Positions 11,682-23,157 of a DNA stretch of 64,000 bases are shown one piece after another (within the stretch, counting starts at the first letter, position 1; each line of letters opens with the position of its first letter). The notes below the pieces were generated by a model, which did not search any database, was not told the origin of the DNA, and saw nothing but the letters and a program-made list of their open reading frames with translations. Both the position numbers and the translations under genes were made by a program. Location of the stretch: the NCBI GenBank assembly GCA_020746875.1, contig JAGTJL010000012.1, positions 1,798,001 through 1,862,000 on the forward strand. The letters run 5' to 3'. The stretch comes from Rhexocercosporidium sp. MPI-PUGE-AT-0058. Its lineage: Eukaryota; Ascomycota; Leotiomycetes; Helotiales.

Positions 11682-13334
11682 ATGACCTCCTATCTGTCGC
11701 GTTTGAGTCCTGTCCCAGGATTTCCCGAATATACCGGTCCTTTCAGAGTTGGTACGATAGACGTCGAGATACCCATCTCGGAGCTGGAGTCCCCAAGCCC
11801 TGCGCCAGAAGAACACATTTCTACAGTGCAGTATCGCATTTTTTATCCCTGCGAGCCAGAAGCAAAGGGCAAGAGTGTCAATTGGATCCCAAACCCTCAA
11901 CAAGGCTATATCTCTGCATACACAAGGTTTCTGGGAGCTGGATCGGTTCTGGCAGAGGTTATCTCGTGAGCACATCCTCTCTGTAGTGCTATGCAGACAC
12001 GTTCTAATGTCGTCAGATACTTCCCACGCCTCCTTTACTACATCAGCATCCCCGTACGAAAGAATGCCCCTCTCCTCCCACCGAACACCGAAAACAAACG
12101 ATGGCCTGTGATGGTTTTCTCTCACGGACTTGGAGGGTCTAGGAATGCGTACTCGCATCTCGTGGGGTCCATTGCAAGTCATGGCATGATTGTGATTGCC
12201 CCAGAACACCGTGACGGATCAACCCCCATATCATACATTCGCGATGTGCCCTCGAACAATTCTATCAGCGAGAAGTCCTCTGCAAGAAAAGCGAAACGAA
12301 CAATTGACTACATGAAAATGTCCCATACACCAAGCCCAGAGGTAGAAGCTGGCAGGAATGCCCAATTGAAAGTGCGACTGTGGGAATTGGGCCTCATCCA
12401 CGAGAGTCTGTTGAAACTGGACGAAGGCACTCAGCTCTCGAACCTGAACAGCTCTTCCACAACTCTCGCACCACTCAAGAACACGATGGACGTCCACACG
12501 GCTGGCAAGATAGCATTCGCAGGCCACTCCTTCGGAGCAGCAACGGTAGCCCAGTTCGTAAAATCAACATTCTACTCCCCACGCACTTCTGAAGCACCAA
12601 AAGACTATGAACCCCTCTTCACACCCACCTCCCGCTCTCCACTCGTTTCCCAAATAACTCCCCAAACACCTCTCATACTGCTTGACGTATGGTGTCTCCC
12701 TCTCCGCGCCGCCTCAACCCGCTGGCTCTGGAACCTCCCCTTCCCATGCTACACTCCCAACGGCCCAGGCGGCTCCGCCCTCCTCGCCGTCGAATCCCAA
12801 GCTTTCTTCAAATGGCGCGTCCACCTAAAAGCCACCAAACGCTTGCTCTCCCCAGATCCCAGCTCAGACACCTACGACTACACAAAAAGCGCCACCAGCA
12901 CCGCCTGGCCCAAGCCCAATTTCTTCTACGCCGACGCCTCAGCACACCTCTCACAATCCGACTTCGGCGTCCTCTTCCCCTGGGTAACGAAACGTATCTT
13001 CGGCTCCGAAGAGCCCGAACGAGTCATGAAGCTCAACGTCCGCGCCATCCTACAAGTCCTACGCAACCAAGGGATACAAATCTCCAAGACGTCCGCGGCT
13101 GATATGGAGCTCGAGGAGGAGAAGGGCGTCGAGACTGGTGATGATGAAGCGATTCTTGGGACTGAGAAGGAGGTTAGGAGATGGCATTGGATTAGCACTG
13201 ATGTGGCTGAGTGTGGGGATGTGGATGATGAGGAGGCCAAGGGGAAGGTGGAGGAGAGTGAAGTTACGGGACCGAGTCAGGCAGTTATTGGGAATGAAGT
13301 TTTGAAGGAGAGGGGGACGAAGGAAAGATTGTGA
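11682..13334 (+). CDS. PAF-acetylhydrolase-like / lipase-like protein
   Basis: Exon 1 is 11682-11965 and exon 2 is 12017-13334; a 51-nt intron (GTGAGC...CAG, branch-like CTAAT) joins them to give 533 residues. The alpha/beta-hydrolase core shows the oxyanion region VFSHGLGGSRNAY and the nucleophile elbow GHSFGAAT with Ser266, matching platelet-activating-factor acetylhydrolase isoform II of fungi. It would cleave short or oxidised sn-2 acyl groups from phospholipids. The C-terminal 70 residues are acidic and low in complexity. No signal peptide is apparent, so a cytosolic or membrane-associated site is likely. GC content at third positions rises sharply around 12600-13050, so several long antisense and shifted frames there are shadows. 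Confidence 0.88.
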
Positions 13335-14169
13335 GGGCTTAAGTCGGATTGGAATTGTTTGATGGTTTATGAATTTTATGACGGGAGCGCGGAACGCTAG
13401 ACTTGGAGTATCGTTTTGCGTTGCATGGATTTTCTTTGGGTGAGCGGGTCGGTGTTGTTCATAGACGGCTGGAGTACAGGATTCATGGCCACTTTCAGGG
13501 CATCATCGGGGCATCAATAGACTCCTAGAATAGACTGTAAGAAATGATCGAGGTTTATACAATGTCCTTCTCCCGCGTTCTCAATTTCCGCTGGCCTCTT
13601 TGATCTGTATTGGTCACCATTTGAAAGTATTTAGGGCGTGAAGGAGTATGCTGGAGTGAGGGTGGTGATTTATACTTTGCCACGAGGTGCTGCATAGCTA
13701 GTCCCATGAGCATCGAATGAACACACCTACTTCTTCCCTAAGGTACGGAAGCTTTCTAACATTGAATTTCACCAAATCTCACCGAGTGAAGAAGCAATCC
13801 ACAAGTTCCTTGCTTCGCATTTTTCAACCGATTAGTAGACCTGTATTATAAATAGTCTATTAGAGAAATACCAGCAACAAGTCAATAATACACCAGCGCA
13901 AAGCAAAGAAGCCATTGTGCCCCTCCCTGGCCGAAATTATCACCCCCCTCCCAGGGGCAATGGAATTCTTACTGAATCTTGCTCTCTAATTCTGGAGTCC
14001 TACATAAGTTGAATCTTTACGGACTAGGCTATACTAGAAACTCGAGCAAGAACTCCAACTCATCTAATCGGTTGAAACTCATCCACGTAGACTCGTCAAA
14101 GAGAATCATCTACCTACGATTCTACTTCTAAAAGCTCCCCAGGCTCCGTAACGAGCTCAGCATTGATTA
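13335..14169. other. Intergenic region, no gene seen
   Basis: AT-moderate DNA with no long open frame and no recognisable motif, holding the 3' flank of the lipase-like gene. Confidence 0.5.
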
Positions 14170-15000
14170 GGCGGGCTCTCTCTCCGGTCTTTCTGGCCCC
14201 ACTGGCTTTCTTGGACGCCAGGAAGCTTTTACCCAACCTTCTTGACCTCTGCAGAGACATTTCCTATCTTGAGACAAACTTCTGGTGTAACAACGGGATT
14301 GCCTTTCGATTTGATGCTGACTTAAGGTTAAGCAGACTTTTTGGTTCTTGGAGGGGTTGACAGTTAGAGACTTTGCGATGACAGGCTTCCTCGTAGTCTT
14401 AGTCGGGGGTTTTGGTTGCAGGTTTCGCTGGCGTTTTCTTTAGAGCTGGCTTCAGAGAAATGGACGAATTAGAGTTGAGAGAGTCATCACCGCTGCTCTT
14501 TTGTCCGGTGTCTTCGCTATCTTTTGGTGTTCCATGGCTGTTGTCGGAGCTCGAGGATGGAGAGTCGTAATCATCATCAAAATTGGTGTTCGAATAATGT
14601 TGACGAGAATACTGGGGATAAATTATTTGGCAACTGCATGTGTCAAGTCCATATGGGTGGTATCTTGTTATTTGTACTACTGTACAGTATCAAACCCCTG
14701 TAGGGAAAGGATTTGAAGAAGAAAAGTAAGGGAAGCTATCGTGCCATTTCGAATCGTAGCCTGTCGCTAATGACTTCTTTAAATTATCCGGAAATTTCTT
14801 GAAAACTTTTTTTTTCCAGAGCCGCGAGACTCTCGGACGGGTAGAGGAAGAACCTTGAGGTTCTGGACGAACTCAAATTCTAAAACACTTAATAATTATG
14901 CCACACAGGATGATGTGAGCTCCAGAAACATACCTGTTTCGGGGACAGAAAATGCTTATCATAGAAGTCAAGGTTCCCAACCATCATAAAGAATTATCTC
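14170..15000 (-). pseudogene. Decayed Ser/Lys-rich protein gene
   Basis: The minus strand reads as a low-complexity nuclear-type protein in pieces. One piece at about 14880-14700 has FVQNLKVLPLPVRE and GKKKVFKKFPDNLKK. A second at about 14600-14405 has FDDDYDSPSSSSDNSHG and LKPALKKTPAKPATKTP. The second piece ends at a run of five G (14405-14409, plus strand); removing one base there would continue the frame as TKTTRKPVIAKS. A GTATGT...TTTTAG intron-like stretch lies near 14930-14881 but its phase does not match. No intact start-to-stop model could be built. No domain is recognised, so this is a broken or badly misread gene. Confidence 0.4.
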
Positions 15001-15444
15001 ATCGGTATTTCTTGCCCTGAAAGGCCCCTCCAGTAACTTGCCTCTGTCGCCCTGCACTAGAGTTGGGAGGGGGATGGTGAGGGGTAATTTCGAGTAACTA
15101 AGTCAAATAGAATATACTTGGTCTCAGGAAGCCTTCTTTATAAACATGCTCACGGCGTTTAGTGGAGTTTGTTCATGTTTAGATTCTTCTGAAATTACTT
15201 ATAACACAAAAAAGGCGAGGCAATCTGTGCTTTGAGTCTATTGACATTCAGAGCAGCTCGCTTAGGACTAGCGAGGGTGGATGATTAGTCATCATACCTT
15301 TGTCTTAGACATCCACCACAGCCTTCCTTCTTCTTTCAACTATCGCAAACGGAATTTGATCTTGCAACTCATCAACCATCCCATTTTTGTGAATGCACCC
15401 ACAGCGCCACTACTAAAAACCTATGTCGACGTTCAACTGCTAAG

Positions 15445-16326
15445 ATGAAGATCGTCAACCCAGCTGGTTCGAATCCATTCTTCAAGCTACATCGCGAAGC
15501 GCTCCTTGATGAGTACCTGCAGCAGATGTTACACCAAATCGGGTGGCGAAAGCGAAACTTCACCATTCAGCTACCACTCGAAAAGAAAGATGAATGGCGC
15601 TGTGCACTGGAGGAGGCTTTGCAAAAAACATCTTCCTCACTCAGAACTAAGAAAAGAGCTTCTGCACCAAACGACGAGTTCCCCCAGTTCTCAGAATTAC
15701 CAGCGGAGCTTCGTATCCAGATCTGGGAGCTGGCCTTTGATCTTGATCGATTCTCCCAAGCCGCAGTCCATTGCATTGATGAACGCGGTGGGAGATTTAT
15801 ATCCAACCAACCGATCTCGTCACTCCTCCACACTTGTCACGAAGCTCGCAAAATCTACTTGGGCCACCGGTTTCGCAAGGGCGTTGAGTTTGCCTTCGGA
15901 ACTTACATCGATTTTAACGTCGACACATTCTACCTGATCAACTACGAGCGCGACGAAGAGAAGTTTGACCGGTTTCTCGAAAGTCCTTCTGCGTATAAGA
16001 TCCAGAACCTGGCAATGCGAAAGTCCCTTGCTTGCAATATCCCAATGGAGGGACATATGAGCGAGAAGCAATGGGAGATGAAGAATTTGTTAAATTCATG
16101 GGTGGAGTTAGCGGTCGTATTCAATGATGACAGGGGGTCTGAGGAGGCCTGGGAGGACATTGGCATGCGGTTCCAGGATCTTTCTGCGAGAGAGAAGAGA
16201 AAGCATGCAGAGATTTCCTATGCGAGAGCCTACATGAAAAGTTTGAATAGCATGATGGCTAGATGCGATACCTTAGAAACTAACTACCGTTTCGTGCGTC
16301 TCGTTGAGGAAGAAGTCGGTTCATAA
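15445..16326 (+). CDS. 2EXR-domain protein
   Basis: A single exon of 293 residues. The segment about 75-150 carries the fungal 2EXR signature: FPQFSELPAELRIQIWELAF followed by an LLHTCHEARKIYL box and an FNVDTFYL strand. This domain is common in Pezizomycotina, often found as lineage-expanded families, and its biochemical role is unclear. The C-terminal part contains a WVELAVVFNDDRGSEEAW region and is largely helical. No signal or membrane segment is present. A decayed relative lies 0.8 kb downstream, so the family was locally duplicated. Confidence 0.85.
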   Translation: MKIVNPAGSNPFFKLHREALLDEYLQQMLHQIGWRKRNFTIQLPLEKKDEWRCALEEALQKTSSSLRTKKRASAPNDEFPQFSELPAELRIQIWELAFDLDRFSQAAVHCIDERGGRFISNQPISSLLHTCHEARKIYLGHRFRKGVEFAFGTYIDFNVDTFYLINYERDEEKFDRFLESPSAYKIQNLAMRKSLACNIPMEGHMSEKQWEMKNLLNSWVELAVVFNDDRGSEEAWEDIGMRFQDLSAREKRKHAEISYARAYMKSLNSMMARCDTLETNYRFVRLVEEEVGS

Positions 16327-17099
16327 AGAGCATGACGGCAAGGCAAGGGGTTTTGCATCGTTGAGAGGAAATCGTTGGATTATCGCAAATTTGAATATTG
16401 CTGGCTTAGATACTTGGGTTTGACATGGGGTTAAAAGCAAGAGGTTAACTGGCATCTTTAAATGTTTCTTTCAAGTGGTGGTATGTTAGTAACGAATTGT
16501 TCTGCTGGATACAAGTTTCTCTGGAGGGAAGGTGGCGAAAAATCTCAATGTGTTCCTCTGGTGTTGAGTCTTTCAGAGCGACAGTACCCCTCTTTATTCT
16601 TAATTAAGTTGCTCTTATAGTCTTAGACCTGCAGTGTTGGCAACTCACAATAATTCTGAAGAGCCGCTCTCCTGTGGATTCGCTATCTCTATTTCCCTTC
16701 TCCTTTTTGGTGATATAGGTGACAACAAGTGCTAGAACTCGCAATTCATTCCCCTTCCGTGTGCCGAAGCCACTAGTATTTTTCGACGTGAACTTCTCTC
16801 GCGGGCACTCTTGCCGTGAAGTGAATAATTTGACGCAAATTTGAGAAGGTGAATATTTCAGACCCCCGAAGTCAAACCGAAGTCCTATCATTAGTTGGTT
16901 GACAAGGCTTCTTGCTCGCTATATTTGTCGCGACACTAGGGACGGTTGTTAAACTTCTCCACATCAACAAACCGAGTCACGATGTCCCTGACCCGCTAGT
17001 CTCCTCCTACTCCTGCTCCTTTTTCTCGACCTAGGATCTTGATCAATCATCAATCCCAGTACCGGCGTCAATCATGCTCTCCACCAAGCGTCGACCAGA
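16327..17099. other. Intergenic region
   Basis: No coding signal. It separates the intact 2EXR gene from its decayed copy. The minus-strand ORF at 16604-16891 has no recognisable features. Confidence 0.45.
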
Positions 17100-17945
17100 C
17101 GTGGATCTCGACCAAGTTCCCCGTCTCAGCTTCCTTCAGTCATCAACCCTCAACTTCTGGAGCTAATTCATTCTTCTTCTGTGTCAGGCCCGACGTTATA
17201 TTCCAGACTATCAAGGTCCTTAGAAGACCCTTCAGATCCCAGATATTCCTGAGCTTAGCTATTGCCGACAGTATGAAAATCCTCAGCGACCTTAATATCA
17301 ATCACGGACCTATATTGGTTACGCACGAGCAAGCCCTCGACCTATACATCTAAGGAATGCACGCCGAGATGAGATGGGACCGGAACACACCCTAATCATT
17401 TGTTGAACACCAAGGATCAATATCGTCAGGACCTCGAATCCATGTCATTGATGAAAATATTGAATGGAGTAAGAGGCAACGAAGCTTGACTTCCAACCAG
17501 ACCTTACTTCAAGAGCACTCAAGATTAGTTTCTCTGGTTCCTTTAGGATGAGGCTACCCGGAAAGTCCAAAAGTTAGCTTTGCAAATGAAAATTTTCTTC
17601 GGTCTTCCGCTCGATTATACATGCAAATTAGACCTGGACGATGGGTTTGGCACTGCCGCTGAGCACATGCCACTATGTCGAGAGATCTCGGTCATTTTCG
17701 AAGACCAGAGATCAGACGAGGAGAGCTGGATGGATCTAACCACTACATTCAGACCTATGTCGGCCAAGGAACAGAGACGTCGATCAGAAAGCTTGGCGGC
17801 GGAGGGACGTGCCAAGACAATATTGTGATCTCTGGTTGAGAAACAAGTTGAGCCTTTTCGCCATAGATTCATTCTTCTTGAGTGTCCCCGGATGAAGATA
17901 GACAAGGCATTGAAGTTAAATAGATTACAGGATTCGATAGGCTAG
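17100..17945 (+). pseudogene. Decayed 2EXR-family gene
   Basis: Pieces of the upstream 2EXR gene can be followed here in different frames. CQARRYIPDYQG near 17187 matches the TCHEARKIYLGH box. The frame 17580-17828 has LCREISVIFEDQRSDEESW, matching WVELAVVFNDDRGSEEAW, then MSAKEQRRRSES, matching LSAREKRKHAE. PFRHRFILLE near 17850 matches NYRFVRLVEE. Several stops and frameshifts separate the pieces, and the ELPAELR motif could not be found. It is a degenerate tandem paralogue. Confidence 0.7.
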
Positions 17946-18050
17946 ACTATGGCATCTTTGCAGGTCTCTTCGGAAGTTGCATGGTGAAGATGATACATGT
18001 GGTTTGGCAAACTCCTCGGCTTCTTTACAGAGTCCAGTTACTGATACTTC

Positions 18051-18351
18051 TTAACAAGGCTTCGACCCATTCATCTTCTGATATGCACAGTCCTTACTGT
18101 CCATCACCGTCAGTACTAGCGATCGATATGGAGAGTTGATGTGCAGGTACACCACTACACAGAAAGAAACAGTCGTGGAAATGGACCATCTCGTAAGAAT
18201 ATTCTTCTTCTCTAGCATACACGTATTGAGGGGGACAGTTGATCGACAGATTCGCAAATTTTTCACATAACTGGGCAGTTCTTGCATTTCGGGCATCCAG
18301 AGCAGAGAGAAACAGGCTCAGCAGTACTAGTATCCACCAGAGACTGCTCAT
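18051..18351 (-). CDS. Small secreted six-cysteine protein (effector-like candidate)
   Basis: The start at 18351 opens a signal peptide, MSSLWWILVLLSLFLSA. Exon 1 is 18351-18153 and exon 2 is 18115-18051; a 37-nt GT-AG intron (18152-18116) keeps frame and gives 87 residues. The mature part has six Cys at about 29, 39, 61, 65, 76 and 87, the last residue before the stop, and one NxS sequon (NLS). An alternative donor at 18158 (43-nt intron) would leave five Cys, and no splicing would give a different tail. Small size, secretion and an even number of Cys are features of apoplastic fungal effectors, but no named family is recognised. The very short intron is the weak point. Confidence 0.5.
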
Positions 18352-18598
18352 ATTTCGACGAATGCATCGCTTACCTCCAAACAAGCATCCCTTTCATGCT
18401 CTGGAAAATAAAATCATAGTTGAATTTAATTGAGTCTAATGAAACAAGATCTGGAATTTGGCTGTGTCATATGCGTGCGTGAGTTAACTCCAAGAGCTTA
18501 CAGAACCCTTCCCCGACCGAAAAGCATCATCTGTTGTACAGCAGGGCCATAATTTACACACAGCGAGACCCATGTGTTTTACTGCCAAATGACACTGA

Positions 18599-19790
18599 CT
18601 ATTCTCCAAACCCAATCATATCCCGTAGTCGATAATCAAGGATTGGCGTTTCCCAGTCATCGCTAACCAGTCCATGGGCTTCATATTCACCATTCGCTGG
18701 CTTCCTAGGATTGATTGCCCAATATGCAAAGTCTGCGTCGACGATCTTAAGGAACCTCAACAGATTGTTCCAGTAATGCAAGTCTCCTTTTTTGGGTAAG
18801 TGTGGACCCCGAAACACTCCAACCCAAACAGGAGCGATGTCTTGTTCCAATAGATACGCCCAGTTCTCCACCATCGACTTCGAGAAAGACTCGAACGACC
18901 GCCTCGCATACATACCCTCGTAGCTTCCCCGCCCGGACCAGCTATATACATGTGCTGAGAACACAACACTGTGATCAAAATCAAGCACGATTGGTCGATC
19001 TTTGGCTCCAGAAAAATCATTGGAAGATGAAACCCCTTCGACAAATATCAACCAGTCCACCCGCAACCCAAGCAATCTGTTCCCAGCTCGCTCGGCAGCA
19101 GTAGCCCACTTCGACCGCGGCATCGTGTCCCATATACCACGAGGTTCATTCCGTAGATCGGCTCCGATGACAAGTGGATTGTCCACAAATGAAGTCATCA
19201 TCAATTCCCAGTTCCACTGATCTTCAGTCTGACGAACTCGACAGAAAGCTCCAAGATGGTTATTATACCATGCAGTGTCGCAGAGGTTTGCACCACAAAA
19301 CCAAGTTGCATGTGTAATGTGGTTGTTGATGATGACAGCGATATCTGCTTCTGTCAATGCATCGACGACGGCGATAAAGACATCCAGGGCCCGCATTCCA
19401 ACAAGGTCTACGTTCGTCAGCAGCAGTTCGGCAGGTATTAATGGATTGTCCATCATCTCATCCGAATATGGCAGACGAACACTGTTGAATCCCTAATGTC
19501 GTATTAAACCGGAGACCACCAGGGACGAAAAGCTCATCCCTCCCGCCATACCAGTTGACTGACGCGAGCTTCACCCGCTCTTCATTCCTGTCAACGATAA
19601 AACGCCCCTTTGTCCGCAAAGGGACGAGATACGCACGAGGGTCTGTATTTTCAAGGTCGGCAAGAACAGGAAACGGCGCAGAGAAAAACACTTCAGGGTC
19701 TCGTTCGGAAAAACCCAGTCGACGTGTGTAGGTGAAGATCAGAAGTAAGCCACCAGCAGCCAGAATAGAAACGTAAATGGGGACGTTCAT
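18599..19790 (-). pseudogene. Broken GH5-family glycosidase
   Basis: The first frame (19790-19458) begins MNVPIYVSILAAGGLLLIF, a signal anchor, and reads to VKLASVNWYGG...ELFVPGG, the usual start of a fungal GH5 (cellulase-type) domain. The second frame (to 18599) resumes with GFNSVRLPYSDEM and continues through NNHITHATW and the acid/base motif RNEP. The join near 19490-19510 lacks about 15-20 residues and changes frame; no intron of workable length fits. The nucleophile motif, normally VGEFG, reads VGVFRG, with codon GTG at 18815-18817 where GAG is expected. Both lesions predict no glycosidase activity. The rest of the domain is well kept, so decay is recent. Confidence 0.78.
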
Positions 19791-20839
19791 GCTGGCGTTT
19801 CTATCAGATGATCGCCTTGTGTCTCGTGGAACCGTTGCGGTGTCTTTATTCCCTTACTCCGGCAATTGCGGATGGAGTTGTCCTATCGTCGAATTCTACT
19901 GCTCTGGCTGCGTCAACATGTTGAGTCTATTGGCTCTGCGCCTAGCATCCTCGAGATACTTATCTCCACCACCATCCCAACTTTGGGTCTACATCCCACC
20001 AGAATACTCTTGGTTGTGACAGGTGATCGATATTCACATTTCACCCCACTAGTAAGGCTTCAATCCGGGTAAATAGATCCCGAAATACAGGATCTAGACG
20101 TCCAACGATGTCGAAGGGATGACACAACGTGCACAGATACAGTGCGCTGATGTCCAATCACATTCCGAATGGCTTCTTCTTCGAATTTCAGTGCCTTTCA
20201 GACAGATTCATATCTCGAGTCACGAAGCTTCAAATATGTCACTCATATCGATAAGAATTGTGTAGCTCCTGGGTTCAAGAGGACCTTGCTATTGGCCCAG
20301 TTCCAAATTTTGACTTCAACTGAATCCAAGATTCTGTTCTAGAGTGATAGTTTCTTGAAAATCTCAGGCGATGCTACTATCTGGTCGAAGCAAGTTGGAC
20401 CAAAGAAGGGTGAAACTGCGCCGACCAGGTCATGGGTTTGCACCGCATTATATCTGCTATTCTCGGTAATTATAGGAAAATAAAGTCAAAATGCATTATC
20501 TCCTTCATCTCTTTCTGAGTATCATCGTCCTCTGTCAAAAGCTTTTTTTTCTGCTGAAATTTTATAGAAGACATGTTTCTATTCAAGATAAGGTCTTGGT
20601 GTGTGCAGAGAGTAGCGAATCTAGGACTTGTTGCTTTATTTTGTTTAATGTTTCTTGCTTTCTGCTAGGATTTCCCAAGGAAACATCACAAGAAAGTCTC
20701 GAGTCCACCAGGGAAGGGCACACATCACCAACACCGAGATCATCTTACCAACTCTCAGTTGGCACTCATTTACTACACTCTCATCCTCCACACACTAGGG
20801 CTACTTTTTCCACTCCGATTGTGCTGGGCGATAAGAAGC
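19791..20839. other. Intergenic region, no supported gene
   Basis: Lies between the GH5 remnant and the GT2 remnant. Short open frames on the plus strand at 19777-20072 and 20491-20830 have no recognisable motif. It presumably once held the promoters of both flanking genes. Confidence 0.45.
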
Positions 20840-21364
20840 ATGACCAAGAATTTGAAAACGGCTGCTCAGCAAACTCTCGCGCCCGCCCGCAGACGTGCAA
20901 AGAGACAAGAAACTTCAACTGGAAGCGACTCTGGATACAAAAATTCCGCATCCTCGGACTTCTCTGGGTCCGAAAATGGGCAGTCTACTTCGTCTTCGAA
21001 TAGTTGGGACGAACAATGATCAATAGCCTACACTTCGGATACTCCGAAACCGCATCAACAACAATGTACGTTCCACCACTCATATTTGACCGCAATGCGC
21101 ATCTCGTGCCACGCTTGGTACGAGTCGCAGATCTTTTGTGGGCAGCAGCCGAACTTTCGAGCCATTACAAGGGGTCAACAATCTGTCCCCCGACATCTGT
21201 TTACTCTTTGCCTCTTTCGCTCGTTCATATTGCAGGTGGTTGGGATGCTGGGAGAGAGGCGATCGGGGAAGACTTGCATATGTATATCAAATGCTACTTT
21301 GCGCTGAATGGACACTTGACAACGAGATCCGTGTTTAGCGCAGCAAGTCATAGTAATGTGTATA

Positions 21365-23157
21365 CAGTCCCAGTCAATTGATATCCGTCTACTTAGCGAA
21401 AACACTAAAATTAATATATTACACGTAATATAATTTCTAATATAATTATATAACGATACTAGCTATACGTAAAACAAATACACTAAATTAATCGATATAA
21501 TCTCCTCTTTACAAAACTTTAATCAGTTTCTTTATAAGTTGCGCACAGACTTTAATATTTTGTATGCCACTCATTCGCTACGATAACTACAAGCTTTAAT
21601 TCTAGCTGGCATACTCGCACCCAAAGTATTAAACAACGACTTATCTAAAGTATCCCACGTAACTTATAAATAGCTTTTTATACGTTACCTTACGTGCTCT
21701 GATTTTGATTTGTCGGCCGTAACGTTAGGGAACATTTCGTAAAGTCGTTTCTTTAGATGCCACCACACGTACTCGATAAGATTAAGATCGAGAGAGAAAG
21801 CTAGCCAATTAACAAGTAAAGTAATTCGTTTTCCTTTAAATCAAAGTCTAACCTTTTTTGTAGTATATATTAAAGTATTATTTTACATAAACTCGTACCC
21901 AGGGTCTAAATCTTCGAAAATTAGTCTGACTTCAGCGTTTAAGACTTCTAAGTAAGACTTAACTAAATACCTATGTTTCTTCGACTCAAAATCGCGGTCT
22001 ATAATATAAAGGTTGCTTCTTCAATATCCCAAAAGGCTCCCCAGACTATAACCTTTATATTCTTTTTGCAATCGTACGTTTAGATTATCTCTCGATTTCA
22101 TTTTTACGCTGGCGTGCGAAAGCACTATTTGGCATTTTTACCCCGCCCCTACTCTACAGAGCACTCGTCGCTCTAACATACCATTCCCCATTCCTCGACA
22201 CTCCAATTTCTATGCGCAAGGCACTAAGCAAGACGTTGAGCTGCATACTCTTCCGTAAGTGCTGACCGTCTCTTCGCTCTCCAATTGAGTATTCTATGCT
22301 CTTTCAAGATCTTCTTAATCGTAGTCCACTAGGGGGTGCAGGATTTCGTAGGATTATAACCGAGAACTCCATTAACTTCAAGAAGTAATTAAAACCACAA
22401 ATTCTAATAAAATCTTTCAAAAATAGCATTTCGAATATTAAATATAAACTTTTATAAATTTATTATAATAAATTCCTTTTATTTACGTTATATCTTATGT
22501 AAATTCTATTTAAAAGTGATAACTTTTTGCTTTTTAAATTTCTTTAATTAATAAATACTTATAATAACAAGTCTTAAATTAATAAGTAGAACTTTAATTT
22601 CAAAGTATTAAGCATCTATTTCTTTAATCTTAAGTCTTTTTATTAATAGGTGGTTATTTAATAAAGTCCTGAAAAGTCCGATTTTTGGTGGGGTTTCCGA
22701 TTCTGTCCCACGAATTCCTGCACCCCCTGGTGGTCCTCTTGCAACCTAAGTTACACGCTGTAATAATCTCTTGATATGTATTCTTTAGGTGTAAACGTAC
22801 GTGTCGTATAAGTTTCCTTTCTTTAGTATTTGTATACGATTTGCCCTTTGCTTTACGCTGTATGGATTTACCGTCGTCTCGTAATTCGTTTTACTAAAGA
22901 GTATATTATACGGTGCTACGATGGACTTCTAAGTCCCTGGCGATCTCGTACGGATTTATATATTTGCAAGCCTGCCCAAGGATTTGTCCGCGTAAAAATG
23001 AAAAGAGTTCGTGTCCTTTTCCTCGATTCCCAGATGTCGTACTAAGAGGAGTACGTTAAGCTGGCATTTTTGTTACTGTTGTAAAGAAGAAGAGAAACGC
23101 GTGTCGCGAAAAGTCGCGGTTTTACACTTTTCGCTTAATATCAGTTGGCACTGACTG
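21365..23157 (-). mobile_element. Tc1/mariner-type DNA transposon, RIP-mutated
   Basis: The element starts CAGTC at 21365 and ends GACTG at 23157, with TA on both sides (21363-21364 and 23158-23159), the usual Tc1/mariner target duplication. The ends are imperfect inverted repeats sharing CAGTC...TGATAT...AGCGAAAA. The minus strand encodes a decayed DDE transposase: FSLDLNLIEYVWWHLKKRL stands for the canonical SPDLNPIE block, with Pro-to-Leu changes of the C-to-T type, and many stops. Without the nested insert it would be about 1.4 kb, the usual size for one-gene Tc1 elements. It cannot encode an active enzyme. Confidence 0.85.
22332..22727. mobile_element. Nested 396-bp inverted-repeat element
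   Basis: GGGGGTGCAGG at 22332 and its complement CCTGCACCCCC ending at 22727 begin imperfect inverted repeats of about 37 nt. The interior is strongly AT-rich and has no coding frame. It interrupts the transposase of the surrounding Tc1/mariner element, so it inserted later. It is a non-autonomous, MITE-like element; the mobilising family is unknown. Confidence 0.7.

Noticed and set aside
11574..12209. 211-codon minus-strand ORF over the lipase-like gene
   Set aside because: It overlaps the well-supported plus-strand gene and has no domain.
12689..13102. 137-codon Pro/Arg-rich plus-strand ORF
   Set aside because: Shifted-frame shadow of the GC-rich part of the lipase-like gene.
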